Numbered from the stretch's first letter, positions 39,799-46,523 are shown. The stretch is DNA of 64,000 nucleotides from Bartonella machadoae (GCF_022559585.1 NZ_CP087114.1:1095095-1159094); one strand, 5' to 3'. The notes: generated by a model not told the origin, from the sequence alone. Program-made: numbers and translations.

Positions 39799-41934
39799 TT
39801 AATCCGAAAGGCTAGAGGCTATCGCCAAACGTTGCTGTTTTGCATAGCGTTCAAGGGCTTGATTGACAGCATCTCTGATTTCATCTTTGAGACCATTTGG
39901 CACTGAAATATTTAGATTTGTAATGGTTATACGGGCATCTACTTCAACAGGTTTATGAATTGCAATTGGTTTGGGAGCTTTGAAGGCATCTGCTTTTGCA
40001 TTGGGAGTTTCCATATGCTTTGTTGCAATTGCCCCTGTATTAAAACCACTGTTGCTTTTTCCAGATGGGCTTTTGGGTACGACCGCTGTATCCATCATTC
40101 TTTTCGCACGTGCATTGGTTTCATCGGCAAAGGTTTTAATCGTTTCTGTTGAAGTTTTGTTGATTGAAACATTGAAACCAAGTTTTTCTTTCATCCAGTT
40201 AGGCATCCAACTGGTTAATTTGCTTATCATGCCGCTAAACCAATTGCATAGAGCGGTCCATTGGCTTTTGATGCCGTCCCACAAGCTGCCAATGAGATTA
40301 GCCCCTGCATCCATTAAATTGACGCCAAACAACCAATCAATCAATGCGTTGATTTTTTTTGCTATCCAGTAGAGTGGTGAAAACTTTTTAAAGAGAGTAA
40401 AGAGTTTACTGAAAGTGTTACTGAACAAACTGGCAAAAGAATCCCATAACTTGCTTATGAAATTTACGACTGTATTCCAGTTTTTGTAGAGCAGATATCC
40501 AGCTGTGACAAGCGCCGCAATGCCTCCGATTATCCAACCGATAGGAGTGGTCATGATTGCGACACCAAGTGATATAAAAGCAGAACCAACGGCAGTTATT
40601 GCTGGAATAAGTGAAGTGACAAGAGTTACAGCAAGACCGGCAACGGTTGAAGCCGCTGGTGCCATTGCCGCAATGAATGCTCCGGTAAGAACTGCACCAA
40701 CTGCGGCTAAAGATGCTGCGACCCAACCATTGAGTTTGTCCCAATATTTATAGAGTGCAACAAGTGCCGCAATACCACCAATGAGCCAACCAATAGGTGT
40801 TGTCATGATTGTATAGCCAAGCGTGACAAAAGCTGCACTCACTGCGGCTAATGCAGCAATGAGTGGACCAAAAATAAAGGAACCAAGCGCTATAAGACCT
40901 ACTTTTAACAGGGTTATTTCACCAACAAGCGGTTTCATCCAGAAAAACCAGCCTTTAATTCTCTCGGTAAGATCACTGATGCCTTTTCTTAAATCAGAGG
41001 TAGGATCAAGCAAATCATGAAAGACTTTTTTTAAGGTTTTTGCCCATCCAGCAACGGTTGTTTTTATGAGATCACGGTTTTCGTCAATTAATTTTTCAAA
41101 AGCGTCAATCATATCGTTGAGAATAGGCATAAAGCGTGCGCCAATAAAGCTCGCTATACCGCCTATTTTTTTCTTAAAAGCACCAAGCTTATCACTTAAA
41201 TCTGCGGCATATCGTGCGACATCGGCACCAATTAACCATTTTCCTTTCCGTGCTTTTGCAAACAGCTCTTTGATGGGAGCCATCCCTTGCGCAAGCATGG
41301 CTGCCATTTCCTTGCCATCGCCACCAAACAGCAAAGCAGCAATATGCTGTCTTTGCGCTTGATTGTTCATCTTACTCATCTTGTCGGTAATTTCTTCTAA
41401 CAAGGTAGAGTTTGATTTGAGTTTTCCAGAGGCATCTTTGACAGAAATGCCAAGCGCCTCAAAACCCATAATGCCTCTTTTTTGTCCGGCATATGCTTGT
41501 GCCGAACGCCTATTTAAAGTTGCTAAGGATTGTTGAAAAAGTTCAGAAGAGTATCCTGAATTGTCTGCCGCATCACCCCATAACTGAAGCGCTGTGACAC
41601 TCATCCCCAAATGCCGTGATGCGTGATGAAGACTATCCCCAAGATGCATAGTTTTCATGGTGACGGCGGTGACACTTGCGATAAGACCTCCACCGGCAAG
41701 TCCTAAAGCACCGGTAAAGAGCGAAGCACGGCTTGCCGCTGTGCCAAGGGCACTTTGAACGCCTTGCAAACGTGATGTCATATTTTTTACCGCAGCAGAA
41801 AAGCGAGGGATACTCAATCTATGGGAGAGTGTCTTTGACAATGTATCAAATCTTTTTTGAAGATGTTTAAGAGGCGCGGTAAGTTTGTCTTCAAGAGACA
41901 ATTTTACCTTTGCATCAGCAACTTTTTCACTCAT
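39799..41934 (-). CDS. Tail tape measure protein (gpT-like)
   Basis: A 711-residue tape measure protein that sets tail length and takes part in DNA ejection. The N-terminal 300 residues are alpha-helical and carry TMP family sequence (HHASRHLGMSVTALQLWGDAADNSG, QAQRQHIAALLFGGDGKEM). The middle has several hydrophobic segments, including two copies of IMTTPIGW-IGGIAAL about 86 residues apart (near residues 375 and 461), evidence of internal duplication. Its start ATG overlaps the E' stop (ATGA at 41931-41934). The short length, compared with P2 gpT (about 815), predicts a somewhat shorter tail. Confidence 0.92.
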   Translation of the reverse strand: MSEKVADAKVKLSLEDKLTAPLKHLQKRFDTLSKTLSHRLSIPRFSAAVKNMTSRLQGVQSALGTAASRASLFTGALGLAGGGLIASVTAVTMKTMHLGDSLHHASRHLGMSVTALQLWGDAADNSGYSSELFQQSLATLNRRSAQAYAGQKRGIMGFEALGISVKDASGKLKSNSTLLEEITDKMSKMNNQAQRQHIAALLFGGDGKEMAAMLAQGMAPIKELFAKARKGKWLIGADVARYAADLSDKLGAFKKKIGGIASFIGARFMPILNDMIDAFEKLIDENRDLIKTTVAGWAKTLKKVFHDLLDPTSDLRKGISDLTERIKGWFFWMKPLVGEITLLKVGLIALGSFIFGPLIAALAAVSAAFVTLGYTIMTTPIGWLIGGIAALVALYKYWDKLNGWVAASLAAVGAVLTGAFIAAMAPAASTVAGLAVTLVTSLIPAITAVGSAFISLGVAIMTTPIGWIIGGIAALVTAGYLLYKNWNTVVNFISKLWDSFASLFSNTFSKLFTLFKKFSPLYWIAKKINALIDWLFGVNLMDAGANLIGSLWDGIKSQWTALCNWFSGMISKLTSWMPNWMKEKLGFNVSINKTSTETIKTFADETNARAKRMMDTAVVPKSPSGKSNSGFNTGAIATKHMETPNAKADAFKAPKPIAIHKPVEVDARITITNLNISVPNGLKDEIRDAVNQALERYAKQQRLAIASSLSD

Positions 41935-42091
41935 TTTGATTTATACCTTTCTGCTGCTTGTTTTCGCCAGAAGATTAATTCTTGCGGTTCCATTTCCATC
42001 ATGTCTGCAAGGGACCAATGAAAAACAATGGCAATATCCGCTATCAGTTTAGCGGCGGTTTCCCAGTCGAGGTATCCCGCCGCTTGATAAA
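41931..42091 (-). CDS. gpE' extension, probably made by -1 frameshift from gpE
   Basis: In the -1 frame relative to gpE the minus strand encodes a GpE-family domain: LDWETAAKLIADIAIVFHWS then ADMMEMEPQELIFWRKQAAERYKSK and a TGA at 41931-41933. Between the last in-frame stop in this frame (in the gpE coding region) and this domain there is no ATG, GTG or TTG; the first ATG lies inside the domain. It must therefore be reached by frameshifting from gpE, as P2 makes E+E'. The slip site is not certain; a TTTT run at 42089-42092 is the best place I can point to. The 5' limit given is that run. Confidence 0.75.
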
Positions 42092-42328
42092 AGACTCTAA
42101 AATTTCTCCAATGCTCGATAAGTCACTAATATCGAGTTCTCCAACAGCTTCATGGGGCCATCCAGAAAGGCGGGCAACCATAGCAATTGTTTGTTCAACA
42201 CCTTCCTTTTTGTCGATTGCTTGCACATCTTTCGTTTTGGGGCGCTGTAAGGTAATTGTAGTATGCTCTTTTCCTTCAAAGGTAACAGGGATAAGCAATT
42301 GATGCGTTATGCTTGATTGTACGGTCAT
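42044..42328 (-). CDS. gpE-like tail assembly protein
   Basis: A 94-residue tail assembly chaperone of the gpE/Mu gp41 family: ITLQRPKTKDVQAIDKKEGVEQTIAMVARLSGWPHEAVGELDISDL. Expressed between the tube and tape measure genes, the place of E in P2-like phages, with its last 48 bases overlapped by the E' frame. Chaperones the tape measure protein during tail assembly. Confidence 0.88.
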   Translation of the reverse strand: MTVQSSITHQLLIPVTFEGKEHTTITLQRPKTKDVQAIDKKEGVEQTIAMVARLSGWPHEAVGELDISDLSSIGEILESFIKRRDTSTGKPPLN

Positions 42329-42330
42329 TT

Positions 42331-42837
42331 TTATATTCCTAAAAAGTTTTTATGTTCTGCTAATTGATTAACACCATTGAATTTTCTGATTAAGTTGAGG
42401 ACATCTATCTCAACAATTTCAACATCCTTCTGAACATATTTGAAATACTGTAATGTAAATGTCGCAGTAGATGTTGCTTTGCTTCCCGGTTGCCATTCTG
42501 CCATTTCAAAGCCTTTGCAAAGCCCCCTCATAGTGATGACAACACCTTCTGCTGGTGTGCCTTGTGCTTGCATTGAACTTCGCAATGAAATGTTCACATC
42601 AGAGCGCCCTAACAGTGCCATCAGTTCTGGAGAGCAATCAGAAATGGTCATAGTGAGGATGAGTGTTTCAAGCCCAAGATCAATCTCAAGAGAGCTATCC
42701 ATGCCACCACCGCGATAACTTTCAACAACCAAACTTAAATTTGGCAGTGTCACGTTTTCGCATTTTGCCTGATAGGGAATGCCATCAACAAAAATGTTAA
42801 AATATTTTAGAACTCTCGGTAAAACGGGTACAGTCAT
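42331..42837 (-). CDS. Major tail tube protein (FII)
   Basis: A 168-residue tail tube subunit of the P2 FII family: PRVLKYFNIFVDGIPYQAKCENVTLPNLSLVVESYRGGGMDSSLEI then GLETLILTMTISDCSPELMALLG. It starts inside the sheath stop (TAATG), so the two are translated together. Confidence 0.93.
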   Translation of the reverse strand: MTVPVLPRVLKYFNIFVDGIPYQAKCENVTLPNLSLVVESYRGGGMDSSLEIDLGLETLILTMTISDCSPELMALLGRSDVNISLRSSMQAQGTPAEGVVITMRGLCKGFEMAEWQPGSKATSTATFTLQYFKYVQKDVEIVEIDVLNLIRKFNGVNQLAEHKNFLGI

Positions 42838-44228
42838 TAAAAGATCTCCTCTAGGTAATCATTGATGATGCGTGAACGGAATGTGATATGTTCTGCTGGT
42901 GTTGTTGGTGTAAATTCAACATTGAAATAGACTCTGCCGCTCTCAATAGCGCTTGCTGTATTCAACTCTGGATCAGGCGTGCATTGCCCACCGAGAATGG
43001 CACCTTGTGCTTTTAAATCACGCAAATAGGCATTGACGCTTTCACTCACATCACTCATGTAGGTTTTTTTGATATTGCGGTCGACCGCCCACATATGCCC
43101 ATGCAAGATGGCGTCATTGATCATATCCGCGGTTCTCACAACGGATAAGAAAGCGAATTTTGTATCGCTTGAAAGGGTACGATTGCCCCAAAGACGATAA
43201 CCATTTTCGCGAATAATTGTTGTGATGTTTTGTTCATTGAGAAGGTTAGCACGGCTTGATCTATCACCAATGGAAAAATCAATCGGGCGGGCAATTCCTA
43301 CAATGCCATTGATCACTTTGTTTGAAGGGGAATGCCAAAAACCATGTGTAAAATCTGTTTTGGCAATGACACCAGCAACCGCTGCACTTACCGGCTGTTC
43401 TAGGATTTCTCCATTACGATTTACCTTTACAAAAGGATCAACAATAAGCGCGCGTTTTGAATCAAAATCCTTTGCAGCATCAAGAGCTGCTTCATCGGTT
43501 GTGTTTGGTGCGTCAATGACCACAATAGCGCGCAGACGCTCGGCAATGCCAATCAACTCTGCTGCTACAGGATTAGAGGTTGCACTGATTTCGGCTTTTG
43601 CTGTTGCACCAGTGCCATCACCTTCAATCACTACATTGGGGGCGGTTTGATAATCAAAACCATTGTCCTTGAGAACAATTGAGGTTACTTGTCCATTGGC
43701 AAGGATTGCTTCTGCTTTTGCGCCGCCGGCAATTTTAACAGTTGCTTGAGTATAACCACTGCCTTTGTTGGTAACCTCAATCTTGCTAAGGCTAATAGGG
43801 CGTTTATGGGTAAAGCCTGGAGCAATCAGAATGCGTGATGTTTGTCCAAGAAGGGATTGCGCTCCAATCAAAGCATGCACACCTTCATAAGCACTATTGG
43901 CGTTTACACCGCTTAAAACATTGGTAAATGTTGTGTTTTCGTTATCACCTTCTTGCACACGCACGACAACAACAATAGCACCCACTTGCTTAAAAATAAG
44001 ATCAAGAGCACTGGGTAGGGTACCTTGACGTTTTCCTGTTTTATCCAGTTTTGCTGCTTGTGAAAGTGAACCGGTAACCAACACCGGCGTATTGAGGGGA
44101 AAAGCCTGTTCATCGGCATCGGGTGCTGTGCCGACAATGCCGATAACTGCCGATTGAACTGCACGAAGGGGACGCCTTCCATCGTCCACCTCGACAACTT
44201 CAACACCGTGTAAAAAACCTGTTGTCAT
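42837..44228 (-). CDS. Contractile tail sheath protein (FI) with inserted domain
   Basis: A 463-residue sheath subunit. Family sequence: FLHGVEVVEVDDGRRPLRAVQSAVIGIVGTAPDAD at the N-terminus, RALIVDPFVK and GFWHSPSNKVINGIVGIARP in the middle, ENGYRLWGNRTLSSD near the C-terminal contracting domain. Between about residues 140 and 210 lies an extra segment not in P2 FI (396 residues), made of two glycine-rich repeats (VTNKGSGYTQATVKIAGGAK; LKDNGFDYQTAPNVVIEGDG) like those in phage decoration domains. ATG 44228 has AAAGGAG eight bases upstream. First gene of its operon. Confidence 0.93.
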   Translation of the reverse strand: MTTGFLHGVEVVEVDDGRRPLRAVQSAVIGIVGTAPDADEQAFPLNTPVLVTGSLSQAAKLDKTGKRQGTLPSALDLIFKQVGAIVVVVRVQEGDNENTTFTNVLSGVNANSAYEGVHALIGAQSLLGQTSRILIAPGFTHKRPISLSKIEVTNKGSGYTQATVKIAGGAKAEAILANGQVTSIVLKDNGFDYQTAPNVVIEGDGTGATAKAEISATSNPVAAELIGIAERLRAIVVIDAPNTTDEAALDAAKDFDSKRALIVDPFVKVNRNGEILEQPVSAAVAGVIAKTDFTHGFWHSPSNKVINGIVGIARPIDFSIGDRSSRANLLNEQNITTIIRENGYRLWGNRTLSSDTKFAFLSVVRTADMINDAILHGHMWAVDRNIKKTYMSDVSESVNAYLRDLKAQGAILGGQCTPDPELNTASAIESGRVYFNVEFTPTTPAEHITFRSRIINDYLEEIF

Positions 44229-44291
44229 TATGATGCTCCTTTGCATGGTTGATGAATGAAAATGAATGGGAAAAAATAAGAAACAAACAGA

Positions 44292-44305
44292 CGTTCTTGA
44301 GAACG
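44292..44305. promoter_or_regulatory. Inverted repeat between the sheath operon and the first C4 cassette
   Basis: CGTTCT-TG-AGAACG, a perfect 6-2-6 inverted repeat, lies 64 bases upstream of the sheath start and three bases before the TTGACA of the plus-strand promoter candidate. It is placed to affect both directions. Confidence 0.5.
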
Positions 44306-44307
44306 AC

Positions 44308-44335
44308 TTGACAAAATATTTAAAACCGTTAGATT
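44308..44335 (+). promoter_or_regulatory. Upstream promoter candidate of C4 cassette 1
   Basis: TTGACA (44308-44313), 16 bases, TAGATT (44330-44335). It would transcribe the upstream b1/a1 element, then C4 and the antirepressor gene. Cassette 2 has TTGACA-16-AATAAT at the equivalent place, which raises confidence. Confidence 0.6.
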
Positions 44336-44349
44336 CGTAGAAAGGTGCC

Positions 44350-44403
44350 TAAGAAACATCTAAAACACACAGCGGGTGGATTGCCGCAACAATCTTTTTC
44401 CGC
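44350..44403 (+). promoter_or_regulatory. Upstream duplicate of the C4 target segments (b1/a1) plus hairpin, cassette 1
   Basis: TAAGAAAC at 44350-44357 and CACACAG at 44366-44372 repeat the b and a target segments found again at the antirepressor ribosome-binding site. They are followed by a stem-loop: GCGG (44372-44375) with CCGC (44400-44403) outside and GATTG (44379-44383) with CAATC (44390-44394) inside. Cassette 2 has the same layout with its own a and b sequences and a wobble-preserving change in the inner stem. A transcript starting upstream would carry these segments and could bind its own C4 RNA. Confidence 0.75.
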
Positions 44404-44415
44404 CAATTAAAAGCT

Positions 44416-44445
44416 TTGACTCATTATATGTTACACGCATATAAT
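44416..44445 (+). promoter_or_regulatory. C4 RNA promoter, cassette 1
   Basis: TTGACT (44416-44421), 18 bases, TATAAT (44440-44445). The predicted start is at about 44452, the first base pairs of the C4 outer stem. Cassette 2 has TTGACT-18-TATAAG. Confidence 0.85.
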
Positions 44446-44450
44446 GCATT

Positions 44451-44530
44451 GTCGGGTGTGGTTATGCTATACAATACCCTCACGGGGAAAGCATAACGAC
44501 GGGCTGTGTGCCGTGTTTCTTAGCACCCGG
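44451..44530 (+). ncRNA. C4-type antisense RNA 1, controls the antirepressor gene
   Basis: About 80 bases that fold as the C4 antisense RNA known from phages P1 and P7. Outer stem CGGGTG (44453-44458) with CACCCG (44524-44529); second stem GTTATGC (44461-44467) with GCATAAC (44491-44497), with CCC/GGG inside; third stem ACGG (44499-44502) with CCGT (44511-44514) whose loop shows segment a'. a' is CTGTGTGC (44504-44511) and b' is GTTTCTTA (44515-44522), single-stranded before the closing stem. They are perfect complements of a (44564-44571) and b (44550-44557), next to the antirepressor start. In P1/P7 such pairing blocks translation of the antirepressor operon. Confidence 0.9.
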
Positions 44531-44574
44531 CACCTTTTTAGGTGTCTATTAAGAAACCTTTAAGCACACAGGAG
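44531..44574 (+). promoter_or_regulatory. C4 target at the antirepressor ribosome-binding site, cassette 1
   Basis: A small hairpin CACCT-TTTT-AGGTG (44531-44544), then b TAAGAAAC (44550-44557) and a GCACACAG (44564-44571). The last two bases of a belong to the Shine-Dalgarno AGGAG (44570-44574), eight bases before ATG 44582. Pairing with C4 would cover the ribosome-binding site. Confidence 0.88.
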
Positions 44575-44581
44575 CCAAATC

Positions 44582-45325
44582 ATGGCACAATACTTAATCG
44601 ACATACATCAAACCACTATTGATGGTGATATTGTTCAGACAGTCAATGCACGTGAGTTACATGCGTTTTTGGAAGTAGGTAAAGATTTTTCCAATTGGGT
44701 TACTGACCGTATCAAAAAATATAATTTAGTAGAAAATCAAGACTTTGTTTGCTCGCCAAATCTGGCGAGCAAAGGTAGGGGTGGACATAATCGTAAAGAT
44801 TATCATTTGACTCTAAGCATAGCAAAAGAACTTTCTATGCTTGAGAATAATCAGAAAGGCAGAGAAGCTCGTTTGTATTTCATTGAGTGTGAAAAACTTG
44901 CAAAGCAGGCAGTCACACCACAGATTGATTACTCGAGCCCTGAAGCTGTATTAGGTGTTTTGAATCACTTACAAAGCCAAATCGAGCAGAAAGACCATGT
45001 GATTGCCGAGTTAGAACCCAAGGCAAAAGCACTTGATGGTTTAAAACGCTCTGATGGTCTGTTTGGTTTGATTGAATCTGCAAAGATGCTTGAAGTCCGA
45101 CCAAAGGACTTAACTGATTACTTGCGTAAACATGATTGGGTCTATCGACGGGCTCCGGGTGCTCCTTTGTTACCCTATCAGGATAAGATCAAGAAAGGTC
45201 TCATGGATTGCCCTGCTATCACTATTCAAAGACCGGATGGTACAGAAAAGGTGCTCCCTTCAACAAAAATCACATCTAGAGGATTGGCTTGCTTGAGAGA
45301 ACAAATCTTTGGGGGTGTGCAATGA
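44582..45325 (+). CDS. Antirepressor 1: AntA/AntB N-terminus and KilAC C-terminus
   Basis: A 247-residue phage antirepressor-type protein. The N-terminal AntA/AntB domain (about residues 15-110) includes VQTVNARELHAFLEVGKDFSNWVTDRI and DYHLTLSIAKELSMLENNQKGREARLYFIECE; a short coiled-coil follows (LQSQIEQKDHVIAELEPKA), then a KilAC DNA-binding-like domain (ESAKMLEVRPKDLTDYLRKHDWVYRR). Known AntA proteins are produced under C4 control and inactivate or compete with the prophage repressor to trigger induction. The C-terminal 125 residues are nearly identical to antirepressor 2; the N-terminus is only distantly similar. Downstream gene overlaps by four bases. Confidence 0.92.
   Translation: MAQYLIDIHQTTIDGDIVQTVNARELHAFLEVGKDFSNWVTDRIKKYNLVENQDFVCSPNLASKGRGGHNRKDYHLTLSIAKELSMLENNQKGREARLYFIECEKLAKQAVTPQIDYSSPEAVLGVLNHLQSQIEQKDHVIAELEPKAKALDGLKRSDGLFGLIESAKMLEVRPKDLTDYLRKHDWVYRRAPGAPLLPYQDKIKKGLMDCPAITIQRPDGTEKVLPSTKITSRGLACLREQIFGGVQ
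44748..44773. repeat. Palindrome inside antirepressor 1 gene, 11-bp arms
   Basis: TTTGCTCGCCA at 44748-44758 and TGGCGAGCAAA at 44763-44773, perfect inverted repeats with a four-base loop. It starts at codon 56. Antirepressor 2 has an unrelated 11-bp-arm palindrome at its codon 56. Confidence 0.9.
44951..45325 (+). repeat. Arm 1 of a long inverted repeat (antirepressor 3' halves)
   Basis: About 375 bases coding for the C-terminal half of antirepressor 1 are nearly identical (a few percent differences, mostly silent) to the reverse complement of 55849-56222. The arms are 10.5 kb apart in inverted orientation and enclose the baseplate/fibre operon. Confidence 0.88.
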
Positions 45326-45600
45326 ATACCAGTATCGATTTTTTATGCGATTTGTGGATGGCACTATCTCAATTTTCTAACCATCAAGGCATTGGAGATA
45401 AAGACTGTAAGGCATTGGTTGAAGCCATGGACATTGTAGAAAAAGCTTTGATTTTAAAACTTCAAGATGAATCACCAAATGCACTCAGGATTTTGGCAAT
45501 GATTACAAATTTTGGATCTTTAAAACCTCCTTCTATTATGGAGCCTTTGTTGAAAGCTTATGCGCCGAGTTTGAAAAATTCTGTTAAGAAAGCTGCTTAA
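45322..45600 (+). CDS. 92-residue protein of unknown function following antirepressor 1
   Basis: I do not recognise a family. The 92-residue protein (NTSIDFLCDLWMALSQFSNH, GIGDKDCKALVEAMDIVEKA) is likely helical and has a close homologue after antirepressor 2 (55574-55852): the N-terminal halves are almost identical, the C-termini differ. It starts within the antirepressor stop (ATGA), so it is co-translated with it. In phage P1 the C4-controlled operon also has a small gene beside ant; whether this is an equivalent is unknown. Confidence 0.8.
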   Translation: MNTSIDFLCDLWMALSQFSNHQGIGDKDCKALVEAMDIVEKALILKLQDESPNALRILAMITNFGSLKPPSIMEPLLKAYAPSLKNSVKKAA

Positions 45601-45622
45601 GTTAAAAAACATAATTCTATCA

Positions 45623-45641
45623 CCTCGTCTTTTAGGCGGGG
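45623..45641. terminator. Hairpin between convergent antirepressor-1 operon and higA
   Basis: CCTCGTC (45623-45629) pairs with GGCGGGG (45635-45641), seven pairs with two G-U, loop TTTTA. No long T-run follows. An analogous hairpin lies at 55537-55561 in the mirror cassette, so it probably ends convergent transcription. Confidence 0.5.
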
Positions 45642-45667
45642 AGATGATAAAAGCTCTAGCTATTTTA

Positions 45668-45997
45668 TTAACAATTATGGTCCATTTGTACATTGACTTT
45701 TTTACTAGCTTCTAGTGTTGGAATAGAAGAAACATCAATATCACGCAAAGCATGCCATGTATCATAATTGGCTTGAAGTTGTAACCACAAGGCGGGTCCG
45801 TTGCCTAATAGTTTGCCAATACGGGCTGCTGTAACAGCTGTAACAGGGCGTTGTCCTTTAAGGATACTGTGTAGATGTTGGCGTGATATTTGAAGAATTC
45901 GAGCAATTTCAGTTTTGCTTGTATCTAAATGCTCCAAAGATTCGGCTAAAATTTCTCCTGGATGAGTAGGGCAACGATTAGGATCACGTGTGGTCAT
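45668..45997 (-). CDS. higA: HigA-type antitoxin (XRE), left cassette
   Basis: A 109-residue antitoxin with the HigA signature PTHPGEILAESLEHLDTSKTEIARILQISRQHLHSILKGQRPVTAVTAARIGKLLGNGPALWLQLQANYD. The helix-turn-helix covers about residues 27-70. It neutralises the HigB ribonuclease encoded upstream and represses the operon. ATG 45997 has AGGAG upstream; it lies 33 bases after higB. Confidence 0.93.
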   Translation of the reverse strand: MTTRDPNRCPTHPGEILAESLEHLDTSKTEIARILQISRQHLHSILKGQRPVTAVTAARIGKLLGNGPALWLQLQANYDTWHALRDIDVSSIPTLEASKKVNVQMDHNC

Positions 45998-46030
45998 GAA
46001 GTGTCTCCTTTACAATTAATCTTAAAACCT

Positions 46031-46306
46031 TCAATGATATTGTTCCAGATCAACATGGTAAACATGCCCATCTTGGAATTCAAAAGTGATACACCAAGGA
46101 CCATTGATATGGACTGTGTAGCGAGTTGGAGTAAAGCCTTTAAGCATATGAAAGTTATAACCCGGTACATTGATGTCACTCACTTGAGAAGCTGCGTCAA
46201 GAGTATCAAGACGGCGAATAATACGCTGTTGAAGTCTGCTATCAATCTTACTTTTCCCTGTTTCCCAGAGAGATTGTAGGTCTTTATTTTTAAATGTCTT
46301 GATCAT
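46031..46306 (-). CDS. higB: HigB-type toxin (RelE superfamily), left cassette
   Basis: A 91-residue ribosome-dependent mRNA interferase-type toxin: MIKTFKNKDLQSLWETGKSK, RRLDTLDAASQVSDINVPGYNFHMLKG, RYTVHINGPWCITFEFQDGHVYHVDLEQYH. The frame is intact. Toxin-first order is normal for HigBA. It lies in the insertion between the fibre genes and the sheath operon, an accessory position. Confidence 0.93.
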   Translation of the reverse strand: MIKTFKNKDLQSLWETGKSKIDSRLQQRIIRRLDTLDAASQVSDINVPGYNFHMLKGFTPTRYTVHINGPWCITFEFQDGHVYHVDLEQYH

Positions 46307-46335
46307 AGCAAACTCAACAGCTTTATTTTAAATAA

Positions 46336-46380
46336 TATGTAATGTAATAAGTTACAATTGTCAACAAAAAAGTTACAATT
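46336..46380 (-). promoter_or_regulatory. higBA promoter with 11-bp direct repeats, left cassette
   Basis: On the minus strand TTGACA (46359-46364), 17 bases, TACATA (46336-46341). Two copies of AAGTTACAATT (plus-strand reading, 46349-46359 and 46370-46380), 21 bases apart, flank the -35; likely HigA binding sites. Confidence 0.6.
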
Positions 46381-46446
46381 TAATATTATTGATGCCAATA
46401 CTGCTTGCCTATAAGCTGTTCATCTCTGCACGAAATCTTTGGAGTA

Positions 46447-46483
46447 AAAAATGGGGTGACCCACTATAATTTCGAGGCACCCC
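46447..46483 (-). terminator. Rho-independent terminator of the baseplate/fibre operon
   Basis: Minus strand: GGGGTG (46478-46483) pairs with CACCCC (46453-46458), additional CC/GG inside, followed by ATTTTTT (46452 down to 46446). It lies 40 bases downstream of the last fibre-operon gene (stop at 46524) and isolates the higBA pair. Confidence 0.75.
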
Positions 46484-46523
46484 TTTAAAGACAAAGAATG
46501 ACTTTGCTTGCTATAGATTAGAC

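Noticed and set aside
42054..42064. GGGAAAC as the E/E' slippery heptamer
   Set aside because: The string is a known slippery type, but gpE reads it as GGG AAA C, which is the wrong phase for a -1 slip of G GGA AAC.
44292..44305. LexA box at the inverted repeat GTTCT-TG-AGAAC
   Set aside because: The alphaproteobacterial LexA site is a direct repeat GTTC-N7-GTTC; this is an inverted repeat with a 2-base spacer, so I record it only as an operator-like repeat.
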